This document shows positions 1 through 5,425 of a stretch of 5,425 bases of DNA, one piece after another. The stretch's first letter is position 1. Every line of letters starts with the position of its first letter. The notes beneath the pieces were generated by a model. It made no database searches, was not told where the DNA came from, and saw only the letters and a list, made by a program, of their open reading frames with translations. Position numbers and translations under genes: made by a program. Location of the stretch: contig JAQGOW010000672.1 in NCBI GenBank assembly GCA_028293405.1, positions 1-5,425 of the forward strand, read 5' to 3'. The stretch comes from Verrucomicrobiales bacterium. GTDB lineage: Bacteria; Verrucomicrobiota; Verrucomicrobiia; Limisphaerales; Palsa-1400.

Positions 1-1
1 C

Positions 2-253
2 AACTTGGCTTTCCAGACCGCGACGGGCGGCGTGCAGATCGAGAGCAGCAACACCAACAACTTCACCTACAGTTATTCGACAACCGGCACGACCAGCGCG
101 CACATGGTTGTCACCTTCAAAGCGGACAAAAGGGATGTGTATGACATCACTTTTACCGCCGACACTCTCGGCAGTTTTGTGCGAAACGAATTCCGCAACA
201 GCGTCCTCAATGACACCGACGCCGGCACATTCACTCGCACGCCCGCGCATTGA
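2..253 (+). CDS. C-terminal fragment of a beta-rich, probably exported protein
   Basis: Only the last 83 codons are present. The frame is open from the window edge to TGA at 251-253, so the true start lies upstream; the TTG at 5-7 need not be an initiator. The fragment is rich in Thr, Ser, Asn and aromatic residues in alternating patterns (for example 'NNFTYSYSTTGTTSAHMVV' and 'VYDITFTAD'). It has no cysteine and no membrane segment, which suggests beta-strands of an extracytoplasmic domain. The pattern of strand, 'Y-ITFT', then 'DTDAGTFT' near the C-terminus recalls a lipocalin-like repeat domain that I associate with secreted proteins of Verrucomicrobiota and Planctomycetota. That is recollection, not a search result. 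It reads toward the FecR-TPR-barrel gene but is separated from it by about 211 bp and a strong hairpin, so co-transcription is uncertain. Specific function unknown. Confidence 0.7.
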   Translation, partial: NLAFQTATGGVQIESSNTNNFTYSYSTTGTTSAHMVVTFKADKRDVYDITFTADTLGSFVRNEFRNSVLNDTDAGTFTRTPAH

Positions 254-279
254 TTCTCCTGCGAAAACGAACAAACACA

Positions 280-329
280 CGTGGCGAGAACATCCGCCGG
301 GCGAACCGAAAACCGCCCGGCGGACCACG
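280..329 (+). terminator. Strong GC-rich hairpin after the first gene, possible terminator
   Basis: An 11-bp perfect inverted repeat, TCCGCCGGGCG (293-303) against CGCCCGGCGGA (314-324), encloses a 10-base loop, AACCGAAAAC. A lower helix can form from CGTGG (280-284) and CCACG (325-329), with an 8-base bulge on the left side. It begins 26 bases after the stop codon at 253, which fits a transcription terminator. It lacks the U-tract of a classic intrinsic terminator: the bases that follow are CCGTAAAAAATG. It could therefore be an RNA-stabilising or Rho-assisted end. If the next gene started at ATG 339, the hairpin would lie just upstream of that start and could affect its translation. Confidence 0.5.
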
Positions 330-464
330 CCGTAAAAAATGAAAATAACCTGCAAATCGCAAAACCGACCGCACCAGAGCACAAAGTTGTGCGTGCGATT
401 TGTACCGGAAATACGCTTCAGTATTCCGCTTCGATTTCGAATTCACTTCACATATCGTGACGCG

Positions 465-524
465 GTGCGACGCTGGTTTGTTTTTTTGTTCCCGTTGTTG
501 ATCGCCGCCCAAGGCGCATCGGCA
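465..524 (+). other. Signal peptide of the FecR-TPR-barrel protein
   Basis: From GTG 465 the chain begins Met(Val)-Arg-Arg-Trp, followed by a hydrophobic stretch (FVFLFPLLIAA), and ends with Ala-Ser-Ala before Gln. This is a standard Sec signal peptide with a type I signal peptidase site after residue 20. There is no Cys at the cleavage site, so it is not a lipoprotein. Its position supports the GTG start over ATG 339. Confidence 0.75.
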
Positions 525-3500
525 CAGACGAACGCGCTCGCGAGCAAGTTGATCGAAGCCGCTGGCCAAGTCGAAGTCGCCACCACAAAAACCAACTGGC
601 AAACGGCCGCTGTCGGCACCTTGCTTAATCCGGGCGCACGCGTTCGCACCCACAAACAAAGTCGCGCCGCCGTTCAACTTTCTGATCGCAGCGTCATCCG
701 TCTCAATGAAGAAACTACGTTGGAGATTCTGCCTCCGCGCGCCGCGGAGAAGAAACGTTTCGGACTGCCAAGTGGCATCATATATTTCTTCAACCGCGAA
801 AAACCGGCTGATGTCGAGTTCGACACGCCCCTTGCTGCCGGGGCGATTCGTGGAACAGAATTTTTGCTCGAAGCTACAGATGACCAACAGGTCCATCTCG
901 CGTTGGTCGACGGTCTGGTTACGCTGAATACGCCGGATGCCGTCATCGAATTAAAACGCGGCGAAGACTTGCGATTGGCTCCCGGCAAGGCTCCGCAGAA
1001 AACGGCGCTCCTCAACGTCAACGCGCAGATTCAATGGGCTCTCTATTATCCGGCAGTCGTTAACCCCGCTGAACTGGACGGCCCACAAGCCGGCGAGTTA
1101 AACGATGTCCTAAAACGCTATCGTTCGGGCGATCTTCTTGGCGCACTGAATTCTTGGCCAACCCAGGAACCTGCAAACCACTCTTCACGGATTCTTCACG
1201 CGCAATTGCTCCTCGCTGTCGGCGACGTCAGCGGCGCGGAACACTTGATCAACGATTCAACCGCCGCGCCCGCAAATGCGTTGCGCATGCTCATCGCTAT
1301 GGTTCGAGGCACGCAAGTTTCAACCTCGGCCAATGCTAATTCGTCGAGCGGACTACTTGCTCAAACATATGCATTTCAATTCCGCGGTGATCTCGTAGCC
1401 GCCCGCAACGCGGCAGTTGCCGCTGCCAAAATCGCTCCGCAATTCGGTTTTGCACACGCACGTCTTGCCGAATTAGACTTCGCCTTCGGCGAACGCAAAG
1501 CCGCTCTCAAGGAACTCGACACGGCTTTGAAGCTGTCGCCTCAACTTCCTTCCGCCTACATCGTGCAAGGCTTCGTTCAACTCGAACAATATAATACGCG
1601 CGCTGCATTGGAGTCCTTCGATCACGCCCGGCAGCTCGACGCCGCGCTCGGCACCGCCTGGCTCGGTCGCGGTTTGTGTCTGATTCGCGATCGCCAGTTC
1701 GCTGAAGCCCGCTCCGCGTTTCAGGCCGCCGCAGCCCTCGAACCGCAGCGCAGTTTGTTCCGCAGCTACCTCGCCAAAGCCGCCGGCAACATGGGCGATG
1801 CCAAGGCCGCACAAAAAGATTTTCGTCTCGCCAAGGAACTTGACCCGAACGATCCCACCGCCTGGCTTTATTCGGCTCTTTATCTCTCGCAGGAAAACAA
1901 ACTCAATGACGCTATTCGCGACCTCGAGACGTCCGCTGACCTCAACGACAACCAATCCGTTTTCCGTTCGCGCCTGCTTCTGGATCGCGACCGCGCTGTC
2001 CGCAGCGCTAACCTCGCTGCGCTTTACGACGACGCCGGGATACCTGATGCAAGCCGCCGCGCCGCCGCCCGTTCTGTCACCGAAAACTACGTAAACTTCT
2101 CCGGCCATCTTTTTCTCGCCAACAGCTTACAAACGCAGGAGAACGCAAATCGTTTCGATCTCCGTCTCGAAACCGCGCGCCAAAGCGAGCTCCTCGTCGC
2201 GAACCTCCTTGCCCCGCCCGGTGCGGGCAATTTGAGCCAACAATTATCGCAACAAGAACACCTCCGCTTTTTTGAACAACGACCAGTCAACGTCAGTTCA
2301 TTAAGTGAATTTCGCAGCAATGGCGATCTGCGCGAAGAGGCCAGCTTTTTTGGTTCACACGACGGCTTTAGTTACGCGCTCGATCTCAGCGCCGAATCGT
2401 TGCACGGCCAACAACCCAACGGCCAAGCCGACCGCAATCAACTCACGCTCACGATGAAGCAGCGCATCACGCCCGACGACGATGTTTACTTCCAAATCGC
2501 TCGCTACAACGCCAAAGCCGGCGACGTCGCCATGCACTATGATCCGCAAACAGCTGAACGCGATTTCCACGTTCACGAAAAGCAGGAGCCAACGTTATAT
2601 GGCGGCTGGCATCATGAGTGGTCTCCAGGCAGTCACACGTTGCTTCTCGTCGCGCGCCTGGACGACTCATTGTGGCTGCATGATCCCATGCCAAACGTCC
2701 CCTTCCTCGTCCAAGGCGGCGGCGCAACTGTAGGAGTCGAATCGCCCGAACCCGTGGGCCTTCCGCTGCAACTCGACATCACCAACACCATCACTCTCTA
2801 TTCCGCCGAACTGCAACATATCCGGGAAACGCCGCGACAATCTTTGATCGTTGGTGGACGTTTTCAATCCGCAGATTTGGGCGCACGCGGAATGTTGAAC
2901 CCGGACGCGGGCGGTCCACTCGTGACATCATTCAACAAGCAAAACGCCGACGGCTCCTTGCATCGCGAAAACGCCTATGTCTATTACTCGTTCAAACCAT
3001 TCGATTCGCTACGGCTGATTGGTGGAGGTAGTTACGATCACATCAGTTTTCCGGAAAATCTCGACTTGCCGCCTCTTTCCTCGCGTGAAACCTCGCGCGA
3101 TTTATTCGCGCCAAAAGCCGGACTCCTTTTCAACCCTTGGCAACGCGGCCAATTTCGCGCTGCCTACTCGCAATCACTGGGCGGCCTTTACTTCGACAAC
3201 AGCGTTCGCCTCGAACCCACTCAAATCGCCGGGTTCACCCAGGGTTTCCGCAGCCTCGTTCCCGAAAGCGTCGCCGGTTTGGTACCGGGAACGAAGTTCG
3301 AAACCAAGTCCATCGGCTTCGACCAATCCTTTCGCAGCGGCACATGGTTCGGCGTGGAGGCCGAACAGCTCGAATCCGACGGCAACCGCTCCATCGGTGC
3401 GCTAACCAACTCGACGTTCATTCCCTTCGCTGACTCGCCGAGCATAACGCATCAGTCATTGAAGTTCCGCGAGAACAGCCTCGGCGCATACGCCGGTCAA

Positions 3501-3920
3501 CTAATTGGAAACTACTATTCTGTCGGCGCGCGCTACCAATTTAGCGAAGCCACCCTGCACGAGCGCTTCCCTGACATCCCGAACAACGCACAAAACCTCC
3601 CCGCGATCCAGGCCGACAACCGCGCGACTTATCAAGAACTTTCCCTCGGCTTGAATTTTCACCATCCCTCCGGTGTATTCGCGCAATGGGAATCGTTGTT
3701 GAACAGTCAAAGCAACCACGGCTACACCCCCGCCTTGCCCGGCGACACCTTTTGGCAACACAACGTTTCCATCGGCTATCGCTTCCCGCGTCGCTTCGCC
3801 GAAATCCGCTGCGGCATCCTCAACCTCTTCGACCGCGACTATCGGTTGAACCCGCTGAACATCCACGCCGATTTCCCCCGGACCCGCACCTTCGTCGCCA
3901 GCTTAAAGCTGAACTTCTAA
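465..3920 (+). CDS. FecR domain / TPR / outer-membrane beta-barrel protein (TonB-receptor-like barrel without plug)
   Basis: The predicted product is an exported outer-membrane protein of 1151 residues, counted from GTG 465. This start is preferred because it gives a clean signal peptide (residues 1-20, Arg-Arg then a hydrophobic core, ending 'QGASA' before Gln). The frame is open back to ATG 339, which would add 42 basic residues before it. Neither start has a visible Shine-Dalgarno. Residues ~24-173 are FecR-like: a strand-rich region with 'AIRGTEF' at ~127-133, then 'LVDGLVTL' and an 'L-RGEDLRLAPG' end. Six consecutive 34-residue TPRs fill 295-498, with weaker helical pairs before them. 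A non-TPR linker spans ~499-605. Residues ~610-1151 show paired amphipathic strands joined by short turns (TPDDD, SPGSH, NPWQRG, HHPSG, FPRR), about 20 strands by eye. 'NLFDRDYRLNP' lies near residue 1120, and the chain ends in Phe, typical of Bam-assembled barrels. There is no plug domain or TonB box. It may be a transport or export channel with periplasmic docking domains (compare TPR-barrel exporters PgaA and BcsC). Substrate unknown. Confidence 0.9.
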   Translation: MRRWFVFLFPLLIAAQGASAQTNALASKLIEAAGQVEVATTKTNWQTAAVGTLLNPGARVRTHKQSRAAVQLSDRSVIRLNEETTLEILPPRAAEKKRFGLPSGIIYFFNREKPADVEFDTPLAAGAIRGTEFLLEATDDQQVHLALVDGLVTLNTPDAVIELKRGEDLRLAPGKAPQKTALLNVNAQIQWALYYPAVVNPAELDGPQAGELNDVLKRYRSGDLLGALNSWPTQEPANHSSRILHAQLLLAVGDVSGAEHLINDSTAAPANALRMLIAMVRGTQVSTSANANSSSGLLAQTYAFQFRGDLVAARNAAVAAAKIAPQFGFAHARLAELDFAFGERKAALKELDTALKLSPQLPSAYIVQGFVQLEQYNTRAALESFDHARQLDAALGTAWLGRGLCLIRDRQFAEARSAFQAAAALEPQRSLFRSYLAKAAGNMGDAKAAQKDFRLAKELDPNDPTAWLYSALYLSQENKLNDAIRDLETSADLNDNQSVFRSRLLLDRDRAVRSANLAALYDDAGIPDASRRAAARSVTENYVNFSGHLFLANSLQTQENANRFDLRLETARQSELLVANLLAPPGAGNLSQQLSQQEHLRFFEQRPVNVSSLSEFRSNGDLREEASFFGSHDGFSYALDLSAESLHGQQPNGQADRNQLTLTMKQRITPDDDVYFQIARYNAKAGDVAMHYDPQTAERDFHVHEKQEPTLYGGWHHEWSPGSHTLLLVARLDDSLWLHDPMPNVPFLVQGGGATVGVESPEPVGLPLQLDITNTITLYSAELQHIRETPRQSLIVGGRFQSADLGARGMLNPDAGGPLVTSFNKQNADGSLHRENAYVYYSFKPFDSLRLIGGGSYDHISFPENLDLPPLSSRETSRDLFAPKAGLLFNPWQRGQFRAAYSQSLGGLYFDNSVRLEPTQIAGFTQGFRSLVPESVAGLVPGTKFETKSIGFDQSFRSGTWFGVEAEQLESDGNRSIGALTNSTFIPFADSPSITHQSLKFRENSLGAYAGQLIGNYYSVGARYQFSEATLHERFPDIPNNAQNLPAIQADNRATYQELSLGLNFHHPSGVFAQWESLLNSQSNHGYTPALPGDTFWQHNVSIGYRFPRRFAEIRCGILNLFDRDYRLNPLNIHADFPRTRTFVASLKLNF
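1347..1958 (+). repeat. Six tandem TPR units within the barrel protein gene
   Basis: Protein residues 295-498 (GTG numbering) divide without gaps into six 34-residue units starting at 295, 329, 363, 397, 431 and 465. Each shows the TPR pattern of small residues and aromatics in helix A, an Ala-rich helix B and an 'L-P' type end. Examples are 'ALKLSPQLP' and 'AKELDPNDP' at unit ends and 'AYIVQG', 'AWLGRG' and 'AWLYSA' at unit starts. The units differ enough at the nucleotide level that no simple DNA tandem repeat is visible. TPR superhelices usually bind proteins; here the array would lie in the periplasm between the FecR-like domain and the barrel. Confidence 0.85.
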
Positions 3921-4155
3921 CAGCGTATAAACACGTGCTTTGCTTGGCAGTGAACGAGCAGCGATAGAATTCCAAGAGAATCCGCTTCTTCTTTGCCGGC
4001 CTTCTGACCGGGCGGCCATGACAGTGTAGACGGGCAGAGCCTCTGGATAATCGTGTAATTAGGGTTGCGGCCTCATTTTTCTGAGTAATGGCGTGCTTGT
4101 GAGGCATAGGCCGCAACAATTCAAACCCCAAACCCGCGAAGCGCGAACAGCCTCA
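3921..4155. other. Intergenic region between the barrel gene and the hydrolase remnant
   Basis: This stretch follows the barrel gene stop at 3918-3920. I see no convincing gene on either strand. The open frames here run into the barrel gene or the hydrolase remnant in antisense and have no coding character. No GC-rich stem followed by a T-run lies just after the barrel gene, so its terminator is not evident. The main structure is the inverted repeat at 4064-4117. A small CGCG-AAG-CGCG hairpin sits at about 4135-4145, just beyond the end of the minus-strand remnant. Confidence 0.6.
4064..4117. repeat. Perfect 10-bp inverted repeat with a 34-base spacer
   Basis: GTTGCGGCCT (4064-4073) is exactly complementary to AGGCCGCAAC (4108-4117). 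The spacer contains a T-run (4076-4080) and a second, competing pair, GCCTCA (4070-4075) with TGAGGC (4100-4105), so two alternative stems are possible. It lies on the 3' side of the minus-strand hydrolase remnant. It could be that gene's old transcription end, a protein-binding site or the footprint of a small mobile element. No target-site duplication or transposase is visible, so its role is open. Confidence 0.55.
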
Positions 4156-4388
4156 TCACTTCAACGGATGTTCTTTGAAAACTTTCACAATCAAGGCGGC
4201 CCATCGCTCGGGACAATATGTCCACTTGGATGGAAGAACGCGATGACCGGCGCGCCAATTCTCGAAGGGGAGAGTGTACAGTTTTCGGCCCGGCGTTTGA
4301 CTGCCTCTTCCTGCCATTCGAATTTCACTAGCGGATCCTTCCGACCCGCGATGCGCATGAGGGGTTTTGGCTTCAACAGGTCGCGGTC
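4156..4388 (-). pseudogene. Decayed C-terminal remnant of an alpha/beta-hydrolase (esterase / PHB-depolymerase-like)
   Basis: Reading the minus strand from about 4385, the frame encodes 'LLKPKPLMRIAGRKDPLVKF', then a segment with 'NCTLSPSRIGAP', then 'FFHPSGHIVPSD', and stops at TGA 4191-4193. A second frame, starting about 4200, continues 'LIVKVFKEHPLK' to TGA 4156-4158. Joined, these give the usual end of a secreted esterase/polyhydroxybutyrate-depolymerase-like hydrolase: the 'AG-KDPLV' strand with the acid residue (Asp codon 4335-4337), the catalytic His in 'HPSGH' (codon 4218-4220), and the final 'LIVK-FKEHP' helix. One missing base near 4194-4205 (or two extra) explains the frame change. 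Everything upstream is absent: no nucleophile Gly-X-Ser-X-Gly, no N-terminus, and an in-frame TAA at 4410-4412. The spacing between 'RRAE' and 'NCT' also looks shorter than in the relatives I recall. The family call is from pattern memory. This is a non-functional relic rather than a gene. Confidence 0.6.
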
Positions 4389-4604
4389 ACCTTGCTCACC
4401 TACCTCTTGTTAGTGGAACGACGTCACTGTGCACATCAAGCCATCATGAGATCCGGATATACTGGTCATCGATGGGCGTTCAAAGATTTTTAAGCGGGAA
4501 TCTTCTACGAAGTTCTTGAGGCCGTTCTGAAGTTGCATGAAAGGACATAGACATCGGCGAGCAAGCGTTGTTGTTGAGGCACCGCCTGTTCGCCGGCGTT
4601 CGAT
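4389..4604. other. Gap between the hydrolase remnant and the minus-strand surface-protein gene
   Basis: I see no recognisable gene, RNA or clear terminator here. The one item of note is a 42-codon minus-strand frame from ATG 4538 to TAA 4410-4412 (beginning 'MQLQNGLKNFVEDSRLKIF'). It shares its reading frame with the first part of the hydrolase remnant, and only the TAA separates them. It has no Shine-Dalgarno and I do not recognise the peptide, so it is not called as a gene. The sequence just after the stop of the 4605-5425 gene has only short 4-base stems (CGCC/GGCG, about 4582-4600) and no T-run. Confidence 0.5.
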
Positions 4605-5425
4605 TTATTGGAGTCTCAGTCGATAGAACCGGTTGCCCGACGCGGTCGGCAAGGTGACGGTCGCGTTGGTGCCGTTCACGACCGATGGTATGTTTACGAC
4701 AGACCAATTGGTCGAGCCAAGGGTCGTGTTGACTTCAAGAACGCAAGGCGTGGGGTTGGTCGGCCAGGCGATGGTGTGCGAATCAGCCGAGCTTGACTCG
4801 AAATGAACTTCGGGCGGCGCCGGGGTGAAATTCGCCTTGAGAGAGCGGTTTAAATTCACGGGGAACTGATACGCGAAGTCCGTGCTGACGGTCGCGTCGT
4901 TATCAGACCATTTCGAAAACCGATAACCGGGTTTGGCATTGGCCACAACCGTGCAGCTGTTGCCATTGGTGTAGAGTCCCAGGCCGGAGATGTTGCCGCT
5001 GTCGATCGGGAAACTCACGGTGTCTACGGTGCTGTGAGCCGGGAGCGCCTGGCCGACGGCGGCGATGGCGAAGGTGTAGGCGTGCTCGATCGTCGCCTGG
5101 TTGTTCGTGTCGCTCACGCGGACGGTGAACGTGAAAATACCGGACTCGGTGGGCGTCCCTGAGAGTGTGCCTGCGGTAAGATCGAGCGCCATGCCGTTGG
5201 GCAAGGTGCCAGTGTAGGTTGCGATGAATGGCACGCCCGCGATCACGATTGTCCGCGTCGGATACAGCGTGTTGATTCCGCCATCAGCGATGTTCTCTGT
5301 CAAACCAATCGGCAATTCGTTTTTGTAAGCTGACATTTGTGCACCGAGAAAGTCGCCGACTACCACCGTGTTGGAGTATTGATTGACGCCGTGAATGCCG
5401 TCTGCGCCCACTTTTTTGTCCAATG
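4605..5425 (-). CDS. C-terminal part of a secreted multidomain protein (putative Ig domain, InlB-type repeat)
   Basis: At least 272 residues are visible, ending at TAA 4605-4607. The frame is open to the window edge, so the start is missing and the TTG at 5421-5423 is not taken as an initiator. Numbering from that codon, residues 1-50 ('GADGIHGVNQYSNTVVVGDF', then 'LTENIADGG') belong to an upstream domain I do not recognise. Residues ~50-122 match the putative Ig domain (He_PIG) pattern: 'AGVPFIATYTGTLPNGMALD', then 'GTLSGTPTESGIFTFTVRVSD'. Residues ~133-200 match the divergent InlB B-repeat: 'GLGLYTNGNSCTVVANAKPG', then 'YRFSKWSDNDATVST' and 'NRSLKANF'. Residues ~206-272 form a final beta-sandwich-like unit, 'VLEVNTTLGSTNWSVV', ending 'NRFYRLRLQ', a tail I associate with Verrucomicrobiota extracellular proteins. 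These modules are non-catalytic adhesion or spacer domains, so the enzymatic or binding part, if any, lies upstream of the window. The gene converges on the barrel gene across about 680 bp. Confidence 0.85.
   Translation of the reverse strand, partial: LDKKVGADGIHGVNQYSNTVVVGDFLGAQMSAYKNELPIGLTENIADGGINTLYPTRTIVIAGVPFIATYTGTLPNGMALDLTAGTLSGTPTESGIFTFTVRVSDTNNQATIEHAYTFAIAAVGQALPAHSTVDTVSFPIDSGNISGLGLYTNGNSCTVVANAKPGYRFSKWSDNDATVSTDFAYQFPVNLNRSLKANFTPAPPEVHFESSSADSHTIAWPTNPTPCVLEVNTTLGSTNWSVVNIPSVVNGTNATVTLPTASGNRFYRLRLQ

Noticed and set aside
400..427. Possible promoter, TTGTAC with TATTCC 16 bases later
   Set aside because: Both boxes match the sigma-70 consensus at only about half the positions. 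In a 210-base leader such pairs are expected by chance.
231..896. Minus-strand open frame of 221 codons
   Set aside because: It lies antisense to the well-supported FecR-like region. The translation is Arg-rich and low in coherent motifs, as expected of a shadow of GC-rich coding sequence.
1473..2108. Minus-strand open frame of 211 codons
   Set aside because: It is antisense to the TPR array, and its Val/Gly/Ala-rich sequence follows from the repeated Ala/Leu codons on the other strand. No domain is recognisable.
465..3920. A FecR/sigma-factor signalling system of the FecI-FecR-FecA type
   Set aside because: There is no sigma-factor gene, no anti-sigma N-terminal segment, no transmembrane anchor in the FecR-like part, and no STN signalling domain in the window.
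3820..4131. Minus-strand open frame crossing the end of the barrel gene
   Set aside because: It overlaps the conserved barrel C-terminus in antisense, is Arg/Ser-rich, and has no ribosome-binding site or recognisable motif.
4093..4413. Plus-strand open frame of 106 codons in the intergenic region
   Set aside because: It is the antisense of the hydrolase remnant, whose minus-strand reading gives recognisable family motifs, so the plus-strand frame is taken as a shadow.
5421..5423. TTG as the start of the minus-strand surface-protein gene
   Set aside because: The frame is open to the window edge and the visible part has no signal peptide, so this is the interior of a longer gene.

Overview
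The window looks like chromosomal DNA from a Gram-negative, moderately GC-rich bacterium, most likely of the Verrucomicrobiota (Pedosphaera/Opitutus-like). This assignment is an inference. It rests on a FecR-TPR-outer-membrane-barrel protein, on a surface protein with a putative Ig domain, a divergent InlB B-repeat and a '...FYRLRLQ' C-terminus (a style of protein end I associate with that phylum), and on the absence of clear Shine-Dalgarno sequences. No RNA gene, CRISPR array, insertion sequence or phage gene was recognised.

Layout. Bases 2-253 (+) are the last 83 codons of a beta-rich, probably exported protein whose start lies outside the window. A strong GC-rich hairpin (280-329) follows it. 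The main gene, 465-3920 (+; longest frame from ATG 339), encodes a 1151-residue exported protein. In order it has a signal peptide, a FecR-like periplasmic domain, six back-to-back 34-residue TPRs, a non-TPR linker and a C-terminal outer-membrane beta-barrel of roughly 20 strands. The barrel ends in Phe and carries a TonB-receptor-like 'NLFDRDY' segment, but there is no plug domain. After this gene comes an intergenic region of almost 700 bp. It holds a perfect 10-bp inverted repeat (4064-4117) and, on the minus strand, a decayed piece of an alpha/beta-hydrolase (esterase/PHB-depolymerase-like) gene at about 4156-4388. The window ends inside a minus-strand gene (4605-5425) for the C-terminal part of a multidomain surface or secreted protein.

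How they fit together. All three intact or partial genes appear to encode cell-envelope or secreted proteins, but nothing shows that they form one operon. The hairpin and a 211-bp gap separate the first two, and the last gene converges on the main one. The most notable item is the single-chain FecR-TPR-barrel protein. Its architecture suggests an outer-membrane channel with a large periplasmic interaction module. Its substrate, partners and energy source cannot be read from the sequence.
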